NCBI GenBank assembly: GCA_028280355.1
Contig: JANQMB010000316.1
Coordinates: 1 to 50,820, forward strand
Length of the DNA: 50,820 bases
Source of the DNA: Verrucomicrobiales bacterium
GTDB taxonomy: Bacteria > Verrucomicrobiota > Verrucomicrobiia > Verrucomicrobiales > DEV007
Direction of reading: 5' to 3'
How positions within the stretch are numbered: position 1 is the first letter of the stretch; each line of letters begins with the position of its first letter. Below, piece by piece: positions 1-8,860 of this stretch. Both the position numbers and the translations under genes were made by a program. Below the pieces are notes generated by a model. That model did not search any database. It was not told the DNA's origin and saw only the letters and a program-made list of their open reading frames with translations.

Positions 1-404
1 CCCTGGGGGACCGCGCCGCGGGGGTGGACAAACTCACCACCGCGCCGGACGACGATTTTGTCCCTGCGCATCAGCAACCAGAGATCCCCGTCGCTTGAGG
101 CGGTGATTTTGCGGACGACGGTATCGGCGAGCGGCGGGACCGTCTGCACGTGATAGCTGCGGAACTCGCGCCCGTTGAACCTCGCGATGCGGTCACCGGT
201 ATTGACCCACAAGTATCCGTCGGCGGTCTGCACGACCCCGTAGACACGCTCGCCGGGCAAGCCCTCGTCGACCCCCCAGTGGCGGACGGACTGGTTGAGG
301 TCGAAGGGGGTGATGGTGTCGATCTCCCCGGTGGCGGATCGGGCACAGGCCCACAGGGCGGTCAGGCACAGGATCCCCCACCCATTCTGGAGAGCGTGAC
401 GCAC
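1..404 (-). CDS. Two-component-type propeller sensor, N-terminal part (runs off left edge)
   Basis: Reading the minus strand from a GTG at 404 gives an open frame to the window edge (about 134 residues, no stop). It starts with a signal-peptide-like stretch (hydrophobic run around residues 9-20, ending near ARSATG). It is followed by the typical opening of Reg_prop/Y_Y_Y ligand-binding propellers: RHWGVDEGLPGERVYGVVQT, then DGYLWVNTGDRIARFNGREF. In this family such a periplasmic beta-propeller senses a ligand and is joined through a membrane segment to a histidine kinase, or to a LuxR- or GGDEF-type output; the output part lies outside the window. No ATG start is present; GTG at 413 is an alternative. 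The family call is fairly secure, the exact start is not. Confidence 0.72.
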   Translation of the reverse strand, partial: MRHALQNGWGILCLTALWACARSATGEIDTITPFDLNQSVRHWGVDEGLPGERVYGVVQTADGYLWVNTGDRIARFNGREFRSYHVQTVPPLADTVVRKITASSDGDLWLLMRRDKIVVRRGGEFVHPRGAVPQ

Positions 405-556
405 GGCACCCACCGTCGGAGATCCGAGCGACGATGACAACTCCTCCGAGCCGGTTTCGCCACCGCCCCGGCGCCCTCCGTCAATATACGTAGACTGCCG
501 CCGACGGTCACCCTCGGCCGGGGGCAGCGAGGTCGCGCCCCCCTTCCCCTCCAGGT

Positions 557-1840
557 CTAGGCGAGTTTCCAGCCGCCGTGGAGCTCCCGGGTCACCAGCG
601 CGTCCGCCTCGCGGTCGCCGACGAAGCGCTCGCGCTTCGGGTCGTAGTTCAGCGCCCGGCCCAGCTTCGCCGAGATCGCGCCCAGCTGGCAGGCGCTGGC
701 CGCGCGGTGCGCCGCCTCGGCGGGCGCCGCCGTCCGGCCGCGCGTCAACACGGCGTCGATGAAGTTGCGGTGGTGGTTGCGCGACTCGAAGAGCTTGGTA
801 TCCCCCTCCTTCAGCTTCGTGCGCCGCAGCTCCGGGGGGTCGGTGACCAGCTTGCTGTTCTCGACGAACACCGAGCCCTCCGTGCCGATGAACTTGGTGC
901 CGTAGGTCGCCGCGTCGGTGGTGCTGAACATCGTCATCTCCACCCCGCCCGGGTAGACGTAGCGGATCTTGAAGCTCTCCGGCGCGTCGTAGATCCCCTT
1001 CTCGCGCCGCGTCACCTCGGTCGCCGACACCTCCACCGGCCCGGTCGCGTCGGCGTCCATGCCCCAGTGTGCCACGTCGATGAAGTGCGCGCCCCAGTCG
1101 GTGATATAACCGGGCGCGTAGTCGTCCACCCAACGGAAGTTGAAGTGGCAGCGCGCCGCGGTGTATGGCGCCTCCGGCGTCGTCCCCGCCCACATCTTGT
1201 AATCGAAGCCCTCGGGCACCTCGCCCGGCGCCTCCTGGCCGCTGAAACCGCCGCGGATCGCGAAGCGCCCGGGGACGCCCACCTCGACCTTCTTCAGCTC
1301 GCCGATGTAACCGTTGCGCACCCACTCGCAGGCCATGCGCGTGTGCACGCCCGAGCGCCGCCACGTCCCGCACTGCAGGACGCGCTTCCCCTTCTTCACC
1401 AGGTCGCTGACGTAGCGCCCCTCGCCGATGCTCGCCGCCAGCGGCTTCTCGCAGTAGACGTCCTTGCCGGACTTCACGGCGGCGGCGGTGATCAGCGCGT
1501 GCCAGTGGTCGGGCGTGCCCACCATCACCGCGTCGATGTCCTCGCGCGCCGCCACCTCGCGGAAGTCGTTGTAGCCGGCCTTCGCGTCCAGCCCGCAGGC
1601 CCGCAGCGCCCCGTCGCGGTGGCGGCGGTCGACGTCGCAGACGGCGATCATCTGCACCCGCTCGTCCTGCCGCAGCGCGTTCATGTTGTGGCCCCCCTGG
1701 CTGCCGACCCCGATGCTCGCCATCTGCACCCGCGAGTTCGGCGCCGTCGCGCCGCCCCGGCCGAGGACGGAAGGGGCGACGATGAGCGGCGCGGCAGCCC
1801 CGGCCGCGCCTTTGATGAAATGTCTTCTCGATAGCTTCAT
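557..1840 (-). CDS. Tat-exported Gfo/Idh/MocA-family oxidoreductase
   Basis: A 427-aa protein. The N-terminus is a twin-arginine signal (SRRHFIKGAAGAAAP, residues 4-18) ending near VLGRGG. A Rossmann nucleotide-binding segment follows (ASIGVGSQGGHN near residue 42, then VCDVDRR). The canonical EKP motif (VYCEKPLAAS, about residue 130) carries the lysine used in this family. The C-terminal half matches the alpha/beta dimerisation domain (WGAHFIDVAHWGMD). The family oxidises or reduces sugars and cyclitols with bound NAD(P). Exported members are very common in Verrucomicrobia and Planctomycetes and have mostly unknown substrates. The ATG at 1840 is well placed for the Tat signal. It lies 138 bp downstream of the surface-protein gene ending at 1979, with a hairpin between them, so it is probably transcribed separately. 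Confidence 0.9.
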   Translation of the reverse strand: MKLSRRHFIKGAAGAAAPLIVAPSVLGRGGATAPNSRVQMASIGVGSQGGHNMNALRQDERVQMIAVCDVDRRHRDGALRACGLDAKAGYNDFREVAAREDIDAVMVGTPDHWHALITAAAVKSGKDVYCEKPLAASIGEGRYVSDLVKKGKRVLQCGTWRRSGVHTRMACEWVRNGYIGELKKVEVGVPGRFAIRGGFSGQEAPGEVPEGFDYKMWAGTTPEAPYTAARCHFNFRWVDDYAPGYITDWGAHFIDVAHWGMDADATGPVEVSATEVTRREKGIYDAPESFKIRYVYPGGVEMTMFSTTDAATYGTKFIGTEGSVFVENSKLVTDPPELRRTKLKEGDTKLFESRNHHRNFIDAVLTRGRTAAPAEAAHRAASACQLGAISAKLGRALNYDPKRERFVGDREADALVTRELHGGWKLA

Positions 1841-1884
1841 ACGTTTCTAATTCGATATGCCCAAATATTCCGTCGAGGCTGGTC

Positions 1885-1911
1885 GCCCTGACCACCTCCG
1901 TAGGTCAGGGC
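1885..1911. repeat. Hairpin between two minus-strand genes
   Basis: GCCCTGACC (1885-1893) and GGTCAGGGC (1903-1911) form a perfect 9-bp inverted repeat with a 9-nt loop. It lies downstream of the gene ending at 1979 and upstream of the one starting at 1840. No T-run follows on the minus strand, so it is at best a weak or factor-assisted terminator or an mRNA-end hairpin. Confidence 0.4.
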
Positions 1912-1978
1912 ACCCTCTCTAGTTTTCCGGGGGTAAGTTTGTTAACAGGAATAACAGGTTCGTTTGCTGGGGAAACCC

Positions 1979-3868
1979 CTAGTTTTCCGATACCCGGAAG
2001 AACACGTTCGGCAGCCCCTGCGGGTTGTTGAAATCGATGCTCGGGTCGTCGAACTCGTGGGTGGTGGTGCCGCCGGCGGACGGCACGTTGTCCGTGACGT
2101 CGGCGCCGAAGTCGGCGAGGTCGCTCGACCAGAAGATCGAGTAGCTGGTGTTCGGCCGCGAGGTCCAGGTCAGGCTGATCCGGTTGCCCGGCTCGCGGGA
2201 GACCTCGGTGATGCGGAAGCCGAGCGGGTCGGCGGTGACGGCGTGGTGTGCGGCGATCCCGGCGACGTGCGCCCTGCGCGCCGCGTCGTCGGCCAGGCCC
2301 GTCAGGTCGTAGATGGCGAACTCGTCGATCTGCCCGACCAGGCCGTTGGTCGTCGCCTGGACCGTGTGGCCGAGCGCGAAGCGACCGAAAGTCTGGACCG
2401 AGTTGTAGTCCCCGGTGACGGTCCCCATGACGCCGTCGATGTAGATCTCCAGGTCGCCCGCACCGTAGTGCGCCACCACGGCGTGGTGCCACTCGGTCGG
2501 GTCGATGAGGGTCAGGCCCGTCCTGCTGCCCGCGAAGATCTCGAACTCGTCGAGCAGCCCGTGGCCGTTGAAGCCGATGATGAGGCTCGACTGGTTGGCC
2601 ACGCCGCCCTCGGAGAAGGTCTCCATGAAATACTGCGCGGAGGCGTCGTTGGCCCTGAACCACATCTCCAGGGCGAACTGGTCGATGCTGCCGGTGGGCA
2701 GCAGGTCGTCGGACAGGTCGGCGGCGTCGAAACGCGTCGTGCTGCCGCCGTCGAAGGAGGCGGCGCGGCCGAGGCTCACCCCGCCCGCGGTCACCGTCGA
2801 CGGCACCCGGGTCGCACCCCCCTGCGCGACGAGCTCGGTCTCGGCGACGTTGTTGATGAGGTCGATCGCGTTGTCCGTGTCGCCCGCCTCGTCGAAGGTC
2901 CAGTAGACTAGCGGGTTGGAGGCGACCACCGCCTGCTGGTAGGGCGTCGACGGCACCACGGGGACGATCGCGAAAACTTCCACTGTCACCGGGATCGAGG
3001 TCGGGCTGCCCGCGTCGTTGCTGACGATGTCGATGTTGGCCGTGTAGGTCCCCACGGCCCCGCCGGAATCGAAGGAGAAGGTGACCTCGCCCGACTCCCC
3101 AGGCATCAGGCTGGTCGGGCTGGTGCCGAGGGTGAAGCTGCCGGCGTCCGTGCCGCTTAGCGAGACGCTCGTGATGGTGAGGTCGGAGGTCGCGGCGGCG
3201 ACGTTGCCGATATTGAGCACGCCGTTTGCCGTGCCGGGATTGTCGATGACTCCGCCGAGGTCGACCGCAGCCGGGGCGAGCAGCGCCGGCGGCACGGTGG
3301 TGCCCGGGGCGAAGAACTGGACTTCCGACAACATGGTCCACTCATAGGCGCCGCCGCAGCAGAGCGGGTTGTCGAGGGCGGTGTTGCGGGCGATCTCGAG
3401 GGTGACGTTGTCGGTGGTGATGTCGAAGCCGTCGAGCACGATCGCCACCGTCGTCCCGCTGCCCACCGGGTTGGTGACCGGGAACAGCTGGTCGAAGCCG
3501 CCGGTGGTGGTGACCCGGATGCTCTCCGGCACGCTGACCCCGGCGCTGCCGTCGCTGTCCGCGAACCAGGCCAGCACCCGGCCGATGTTCACCGGCGCGG
3601 TGAAGTTGAAGGTGGCGGTGGCATCGACGTTCTGCCAGCCGGTGAGCGGGACGCCGTCGGTGGCCAGGTCCGGCCAGACCAGGGTGCCGACGTCGCCGTC
3701 GGTCAGCTCCGTCCCACCGGTGTCCTCGTAGGTGGGTGGCAAGGTGGTGGGCGTCGCCGTATAGCCGCCATCGACTGGCACGAGCTGGGCGGAGGCGTAC
3801 CCCGCCCACCCTAGGGTGAGCGCGAGGGCGGCGAGTGAGGGGTTGATGCAGGTGGTGGTGGTTTTCAT
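1979..3868 (-). CDS. Exported surface protein: discoidin-like, ASH-type and LamG domains (paralogue 1 of 3)
   Basis: 629 aa from the ATG at 3868 (MKTTTTCINPSLAALALTLG, signal peptide ending near YASAQ). The open frame continues upstream to 5593, but that part is the shadow of the next gene. Domains: a discoidin/F5-8C-like module (about 25-200) with a CC pair in NPLCCGGAYEW; an ASH/choice-of-anchor-D type beta domain (about 205-310, SNDAGSPTSIPVTVEVF); a LamG/concanavalin-like domain (about 320-545, NPLVYWTFDEAGDTDNA and WHHAVVAHYGAGDLEIYIDG); and a C-terminal module from YSIFWSSDLADFGADV to LPNVFFRVSEN. No PEP-CTERM tail. Probably secreted and involved in carbohydrate or surface binding. Full-length relatives lie at 23732-25645 and 26666-28543. 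Confidence 0.85.
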   Translation of the reverse strand: MKTTTTCINPSLAALALTLGWAGYASAQLVPVDGGYTATPTTLPPTYEDTGGTELTDGDVGTLVWPDLATDGVPLTGWQNVDATATFNFTAPVNIGRVLAWFADSDGSAGVSVPESIRVTTTGGFDQLFPVTNPVGSGTTVAIVLDGFDITTDNVTLEIARNTALDNPLCCGGAYEWTMLSEVQFFAPGTTVPPALLAPAAVDLGGVIDNPGTANGVLNIGNVAAATSDLTITSVSLSGTDAGSFTLGTSPTSLMPGESGEVTFSFDSGGAVGTYTANIDIVSNDAGSPTSIPVTVEVFAIVPVVPSTPYQQAVVASNPLVYWTFDEAGDTDNAIDLINNVAETELVAQGGATRVPSTVTAGGVSLGRAASFDGGSTTRFDAADLSDDLLPTGSIDQFALEMWFRANDASAQYFMETFSEGGVANQSSLIIGFNGHGLLDEFEIFAGSRTGLTLIDPTEWHHAVVAHYGAGDLEIYIDGVMGTVTGDYNSVQTFGRFALGHTVQATTNGLVGQIDEFAIYDLTGLADDAARRAHVAGIAAHHAVTADPLGFRITEVSREPGNRISLTWTSRPNTSYSIFWSSDLADFGADVTDNVPSAGGTTTHEFDDPSIDFNNPQGLPNVFFRVSEN

Positions 3869-3906
3869 AGTGAGGTATGGTGTGGTTGTAGGGACGTGGT
3901 CGCAGT

Positions 3907-6900
3907 TCACGGCTTCCGGCTCGCGCCCAGGCGCAGGAACAGCCGCCCCGGGGTCACCGGATTGGCGGAGCGCCACAGCTCGGTGGTGGTGCCGTCGCCG
4001 TTGTCGGTGGAGGAGACCCTCACCGCGAAGGCCCCCCCGCTTTGCCAGGTGCTGAGGTCCGTCGATGTCTCGACGACTTCGAAGGTGTCGTCCGCCGAGA
4101 GGCTGCGGCGGTAGCTGAGCAGGGCGTAGGTATCGACGGAGCCGCCCACGTCGAGCGCCCCGGTGGCGACGGACGGGCGGCTCTCCGGCAGGGCGCCGCC
4201 GTTGCCGAAGACGTAGTCGAGCAGGTCCTGGATCCCGTTGCTGTTCAGGTCGGCCACCGGGTCGCCGGCGAAGGTCGTGGCGTCGCTCGAACCGGGGTTG
4301 CCGTTGGCCGTCGTGCTCGGCCGCCAGTTGGCGGCGTCGTCGTGGTCCGGGTTCGAGGTCGGGTCGATCAGCACCAGGCTCGGCCCGATGCCGTCGGCGC
4401 TCACCGGCCAGGGGAGGGCGTCGTTGTAGGTGAACTCGCGGACCGTGCTGTTGGTGGCGTCCTCGATCTTGACCCTCTCGCCGTCGTTGTTGAGCACGCT
4501 GGTGTTGGCGAAGACGCCGGCCACCGGCAGGCTGCCGCCGTGGACCGCGGAGAAGGCGGCCAGGTCGCGCACCACCAGGACGCGCGCGCCCGGAGCCAGC
4601 GAGGTGACCGCGCTGCCCGCGAAAGCGAAGTCGACCCCGGCGGTGAACTTGACCCCGGTGAGGTCGAGGGTCACCGAGTCGCTGATGTTCAGCAGCTCGA
4701 CGAACTCCTCGCCCGGGTTGCCGAAGGGGTGGTACATCAGCTCGGACACCACCAGGTAGCGCTGCGGGTCCGAGGGGTTCACCGGGGTGGTGGTCTGGGC
4801 GATCAGCGTCCCGGCGCCGTCGCGGAGGGTGAGGGTCTCGCCGAAGTTGGAGATGTGCCCGCTGTAACCACCCTGCACGAAGCGCCCCTCGCCGCCCTTC
4901 GGCGACACCGCCCGGGCGCGGAAGGCGGTGACGTCCGGCGACAGGTAGAGGCTCCCGCCGGCGGGCACCACCGTCCCCTGGCGCAGGGTGAAATCGACCC
5001 CGCCGGAGAGCACCCAGCCGGAGAGGTCGACGGAGAAGGAGTTCGGGTTGACCAGCTCGATGTACTCCTGGTCCTGCACGCCGCTGGACGGGTTGTATTC
5101 GATCGCGCCGAAGTTGATCGTCGGCGCCGCAGGCTGGCTCGCCGGAACCTTCCCGGCACCGCCGTGGGTGACCAGCAGGTGGGTGCGGCGCGGGACGATG
5201 TACTCGTTCTTGATCCGCGTCCCCACCGACTGCATCGAGGGGTCCGAGTTGCCGAAGTGGGCGTTGCCGCCCCAGCGGGCGCGGTCGAGCAGGACGTCGG
5301 CCGCCATGTCCGCCTGTAGGGCGTCGATGCGGTCGGGGAAATACTGTGTAACCAGGATCTGGTCGCTGACGCTGCGCAGCCGCCGGTAGAACATCTCCAG
5401 CGTCCGCGGGGTGGTGAAGACCGCGTTCAGCAGGCCGTTCCACAGCGTCGTCCGCGCGTAGGGGAAGGCCTCGCTGCCGAGCAGGGGGTGGGAGGCGCGC
5501 AGGTTGCCGCCGTCCTGGTTGGCGACGATGGTGTCGGTGTTGAGGACGTTGGGGCCGAAGGTGAGGTCGACGTCCCAGGGAAGGAACATCCACTCGCCGG
5601 TGCCGTCGGAGTCGCGGTAGACGTAGAAGTTCGTCGCCCAGCGGTCGATGTCCTGGACCACCACGCTGGTCGCCATGAAGTTGACCACCGAGGGCAGGTC
5701 GATGTTGTCGAACAGGTAGTTCTCGAGCGCCGTCCCGGTGAGCCCGACGCTGTCGATCAGCGTCTGCATGTCGGACTCGTCCTCATGGAGGCGGGTCTTC
5801 TTGTCCATGCCGTTGGTCCCCGCCCCCAGCTCGTTGCCGCCGCCGAGGGTGTTGAGGTTGGCCTTGTAGAGGGCGCCCTCGGGGTCGAGGCCGTTGCGCC
5901 TCAGGTAGTCCTCGTCGACCTGCTCGACGAAGATCGCCACCGAGAAGAACGCCCCGTTCTGCTGCATGCGTAGCGGGAAGGAGGCGCAGGTCGGCTGCCC
6001 GACGGCGCCGAAGGCCCCGTATGCCATCACCGTGCGGGTGTACGACTTGTCGGTGTAGGTGGTGTTGACATTGATCTCCTCGACGCGCCGCTCGGCCGGG
6101 TCGAAGCGGAAGTGGTCGCGGCGGTTGAAGTCGAACTTGAAGCTCTTCTTGACGTAGGACCGCGCGGTGGCGCCGCGGATGCGCACGAAGACGTTGTCGT
6201 AGAACTCGCCGTTGTAGAACAGCGAGGCGCGGGTGCCGGTGCCGGTCTCGGCCGCCGACGGGTTCTGCACGAACCAGTAGAGCACTGGCAGGGTCGTGCT
6301 CACCGCCGGGTCGGCGACCATCGTGCCGTGGTATTCGGGGGAGTTGGTCGGGTCGAGGAACAGGGGCGAGACCGAGGCCACCGCCCCGGTGTCGGTCGCG
6401 CCGACCTTCCAGCGCACCATGTCGCCCGGGCCGGAGGCGGAGGCGGGGATGGTGGCGGTGTAGGTGTTCGGTCCGGAGGCGGTCATGGGCAGCGTCACCT
6501 CCGACCCGAAGCCGACCCGGTAGGTCAGGGAGACCGCGCCGATCGGCGCGAAGGACTGCGTCACCGTCGCGGTGACCACGATGTCGTCGGCGTCGGACGG
6601 CAGCGCGGGCGCCGCGCTCACCCCCGAGATGATCGGGCCGACGGTGGCCGAGCCGGGCTGGTTGCCCTCGCCCGGGGTCGGGCCGGTGAGGTAGCTCACG
6701 GTGCCCGGGTCGGCGGTGAGCTGGCTGACCTCGAGCTCCGGCAGGACGAGGAAGTCGAAGGAGTTGGTCGCGGTGTTCAGGCCGTGGACCGCCAGCACGT
6801 TCGTCCCCGCCTGGAGCTCGTCGATGTGGGAGTTGAGGTTGAAGCTCTCGGCGGCCAGCGCGGCGCTGTCGGCGCGGTCGGAGGTGGCGGTGCTGTCCCA

Positions 6901-8451
6901 GCTCAGGTTGGCCGCGGGCGGGGTGAAGGAGGCGTGCGCGGCGATGTCGGCGACCTTGGCCTGGCGGGCGGCGGTGTCGGCGAGGCCGGTCAGGTCGTAG
7001 ATAGCGAACTCGTCGATCAGCCCGTCGAAGGTGTTGTTGGCGGTCGCCGCGTTGCCGATGCCGATCATGCCGAAGGCCCAGGGAGAGTCGAAGTCCCCCC
7101 CGGCGGTGTTGCTCGCCAGCACGCCGTCGACGTAGAACTGTGGTTCCGCCGACCCGTAGTGGCCGATCACCAGGTGGTGCCAGGCGCCTGTCGTCACCAG
7201 CGTCCCGGAGCGGTCGCCGGAGAAGATCTCGAACTCGCCCGAACTGAAGCCGTAGATCAGGCTCGATGTGTTCGAGGTGCCGCCCTCGGTCTTCACCTCG
7301 GTGAGGTACTGGGCCGATGAGCTATCGGCCCTGAACCACAGCTCGACGGCGTAGTGGTCGATCGGGGGGTCGGACCGCGCCAGGTCGCCGGCGAAGAAAC
7401 GCGTGCCGGAACTGCCGTTGAAGGAGGCGGCGCGGCCGAGGCTCGCCCCGCCGGAGGTGGTGGTGGAGGCGGCCCGCGTCGCCGCCCCCTGGGCGACGAG
7501 CTCGTTGGCCGGGACGTCGTCCACCAGGCTGTGGGCGTTGTCGGTGTTGCCGGGCTCGTCGAAGGTCCAGTAGAGGATCGGCCCGTCCGCGAGGACTTCG
7601 TCCTGGTAGGGCGTGGTCGCGCCACCCCCGCCGCCCGGCGCGTTGCTGATGGCGACCTCCTCGCCGTTGAGGAAGGCGACGAAGCCGTCGTCGTAGCGCA
7701 TCTTTAGGGTCATCGCATCGACCGCCGCGAGGTCGGCGATGTTGAAGTCGAAGCGCATGTAGGCGCCCGCGTTGTTGTTGAACATCTGCGGCCCGATGGC
7801 GCCGCCGGCGCTGACCAGGTGGGCGAAGGTGCCGCCGAGGTCGAAACCCACCCCGCTGGTGGCGGCGGTCCAGCTCTCGCCGTTCGACCCTTCGACGTAG
7901 GTCGGGAAGCGCCAGGCATTCCCGACCGCGGGGCCGCTGGTCGCATCCGGGATCAGCACGTCGCCGGCCGCCCCCTCGGCCAGGACGGTCGAGGTCTGCG
8001 CCGCGAAACCGAGGCCGTAGGCCACGTCCGGAAGCTGCTGCGGGTAAGGGTCGAAGGAGGAGGTCACCGTGGTGCCGTCGGGCATCACCAGCGCCAGATA
8101 CTCGCCGCCCCCGGTGAGCCGGAAGTTGGTGTGCAGCTCCGAACCGGCGACGGCGCGGTTCTTGTTCGAGGCGAACACCACCAGGTAGCCGCCGGCCGGG
8201 ACCACGGCGGCCGGGAAGGTCCAGGCGGTGAGGTCGGCAGAGTCATCTGTCAGGTGCCAGCCGGCCAGATCGACCGGCGTCGCGTCCGGGTTGTGGATCT
8301 CGATCCAGTCCGAGAAGTCACCGTCCTCGTCCTGAAGGGTCGAGTCGTTGACCGCCATGAACTCGCTGATCAGCGGGGCGGAATCTAAGTGTGAGGGGCA
8401 GGCGAACAGCGTCGCAAGGGCTGCGCTGGCGCAACAAAAGCGGGGGAACAT
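3907..8451 (-). CDS. Giant exported LTD/CotH surface protein with a nested LamG domain
   Basis: 1514 aa with a signal peptide (first ~25 residues). In order: a lamin-tail domain (about 26-125, PLISEFMAVNDSTL and FSDWIEIHNPDATPVDLAGW); a jelly-roll-like module (about 190-560) interrupted at about residue 270 by a complete LamG domain (about 271-513); and a CotH-like kinase domain (about 720-1060) with the acidic motif WMFLPWDVDLTFG near residue 959. Two more lamin-tail domains follow near 1107 and 1230. Next come an EF-hand/dockerin-like stretch (DLNSNGIQDLLDYVFGNG) and a C-terminal module with TSTDLSTWQ and RLFLRLG. CotH domains of this type phosphorylate proteins in some bacteria; activity here is not proven. 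Upstream it has the 35-bp direct-repeat element and the 38-bp inverted repeat. Confidence 0.88.
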   Translation of the reverse strand: MFPRFCCASAALATLFACPSHLDSAPLISEFMAVNDSTLQDEDGDFSDWIEIHNPDATPVDLAGWHLTDDSADLTAWTFPAAVVPAGGYLVVFASNKNRAVAGSELHTNFRLTGGGEYLALVMPDGTTVTSSFDPYPQQLPDVAYGLGFAAQTSTVLAEGAAGDVLIPDATSGPAVGNAWRFPTYVEGSNGESWTAATSGVGFDLGGTFAHLVSAGGAIGPQMFNNNAGAYMRFDFNIADLAAVDAMTLKMRYDDGFVAFLNGEEVAISNAPGGGGGATTPYQDEVLADGPILYWTFDEPGNTDNAHSLVDDVPANELVAQGAATRAASTTTSGGASLGRAASFNGSSGTRFFAGDLARSDPPIDHYAVELWFRADSSSAQYLTEVKTEGGTSNTSSLIYGFSSGEFEIFSGDRSGTLVTTGAWHHLVIGHYGSAEPQFYVDGVLASNTAGGDFDSPWAFGMIGIGNAATANNTFDGLIDEFAIYDLTGLADTAARQAKVADIAAHASFTPPAANLSWDSTATSDRADSAALAAESFNLNSHIDELQAGTNVLAVHGLNTATNSFDFLVLPELEVSQLTADPGTVSYLTGPTPGEGNQPGSATVGPIISGVSAAPALPSDADDIVVTATVTQSFAPIGAVSLTYRVGFGSEVTLPMTASGPNTYTATIPASASGPGDMVRWKVGATDTGAVASVSPLFLDPTNSPEYHGTMVADPAVSTTLPVLYWFVQNPSAAETGTGTRASLFYNGEFYDNVFVRIRGATARSYVKKSFKFDFNRRDHFRFDPAERRVEEINVNTTYTDKSYTRTVMAYGAFGAVGQPTCASFPLRMQQNGAFFSVAIFVEQVDEDYLRRNGLDPEGALYKANLNTLGGGNELGAGTNGMDKKTRLHEDESDMQTLIDSVGLTGTALENYLFDNIDLPSVVNFMATSVVVQDIDRWATNFYVYRDSDGTGEWMFLPWDVDLTFGPNVLNTDTIVANQDGGNLRASHPLLGSEAFPYARTTLWNGLLNAVFTTPRTLEMFYRRLRSVSDQILVTQYFPDRIDALQADMAADVLLDRARWGGNAHFGNSDPSMQSVGTRIKNEYIVPRRTHLLVTHGGAGKVPASQPAAPTINFGAIEYNPSSGVQDQEYIELVNPNSFSVDLSGWVLSGGVDFTLRQGTVVPAGGSLYLSPDVTAFRARAVSPKGGEGRFVQGGYSGHISNFGETLTLRDGAGTLIAQTTTPVNPSDPQRYLVVSELMYHPFGNPGEEFVELLNISDSVTLDLTGVKFTAGVDFAFAGSAVTSLAPGARVLVVRDLAAFSAVHGGSLPVAGVFANTSVLNNDGERVKIEDATNSTVREFTYNDALPWPVSADGIGPSLVLIDPTSNPDHDDAANWRPSTTANGNPGSSDATTFAGDPVADLNSNGIQDLLDYVFGNGGALPESRPSVATGALDVGGSVDTYALLSYRRSLSADDTFEVVETSTDLSTWQSGGAFAVRVSSTDNGDGTTTELWRSANPVTPGRLFLRLGASRKP

Positions 8452-8496
8452 AGGATATATTCAGAGTCGCGGATCGGCAGAATCCGTTCAAGGGGG

Positions 8497-8531
8497 GTGC
8501 CTGCTCAATGCTTGTGAGTAGAACTACTCAA
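8497..8531 (-). promoter_or_regulatory. 35-bp direct-repeat element, copy A (candidate operator)
   Basis: On the minus strand, TTGAGTAGTTC begins at 8531 and a second half-site TTGAGCAGGC begins 23 bp later. The same 35-bp layout occurs at 10044-10078 and 34682-34716. The first half-site is also inside a perfect palindrome (TGAGTAG-TT-CTACTCA). It ends 45 bp before the start codon of the 1514-aa protein and is followed after 5 bp by TTGAAC, a possible -35 hexamer. AraC-type activators commonly bind two direct half-sites about two helical turns apart next to a -35 box; assignment to such a protein is inference. Confidence 0.5.
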
Positions 8532-8683
8532 TGGCATATCGATCGGCCGTAGCCAGCGGCGACACTAACACAGACAGATGATCCCGACCGTCGGGGCGGT
8601 CAGGGTTGGCGGGGCGGCATCGCCCCGGCGATGTCTCGGGGACATGAGCCGCCACACATATCATACACAAGGTAACCGCCGCT

Positions 8684-8721
8684 GACGTTCGACCGGGCCG
8701 GACGGGAAGATATCGAACGTC
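8684..8721 (-). repeat. 38-bp inverted-repeat element, copy 1
   Basis: GACGTTCGA (8684-8692) and TCGAACGTC (8713-8721) are perfect 9-bp arms. On the minus strand the element reads GACGTTCGATATCTTCC-N9-CGGTCGAACGTC. Four copies of exactly 38 bp lie in the window, each upstream of a minus-strand exported-protein gene. It may be a REP-like repeat, a regulator site or an mRNA hairpin. The spacer 8452-9063 holds no credible gene; it contains this element, copies A and D of the direct-repeat element, a GAGCGTGAGCGAG palindrome and a terminator. Confidence 0.6.
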
Positions 8722-8812
8722 GGCACCAGGCCGCCGCCGCCCTGGCGACCTCGGAACCAGAGCCATCTGCGAGCTATCAGAATGCGGGATGGCTGCGTAT
8801 TGGAAAGAGATT

Positions 8813-8847
8813 ACACCTCCATAAGATGAGCAGATAGCACTACTCAT
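8813..8847 (-). promoter_or_regulatory. Degenerate copy D of the direct-repeat element
   Basis: On the minus strand, ATGAGTAGTGCTA begins at 8847 and matches the first half-site of copies A-C well. The second half-site (TTATGGAGG) is only partly conserved. It lies about 360 bp upstream of the 1514-aa gene, beyond the 38-bp element. It could be an auxiliary or decayed site. Confidence 0.25.
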
Positions 8848-8860
8848 GGTGATGGCGCAG

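Noticed and set aside
578-1834. Long plus-strand open frame opposite the oxidoreductase (and similar long frames opposite most genes)
   Set aside because: They mirror the codon positions of the real minus-strand genes in GC-rich DNA, have low-complexity Arg/Gly/Val/Asp-rich translations and no family motifs.
1918-1990. CTAGTTTTCCG repeated 60 bp apart around the stop of the 629-aa gene
   Set aside because: Only 11 bp is shared, with no further similarity and no structure; too weak to interpret.
3869-5593. N-terminal extension of the 629-aa surface protein
   Set aside because: The translated extension is the out-of-frame shadow of the 1514-aa CotH gene; a signal peptide starts at the ATG at 3868.
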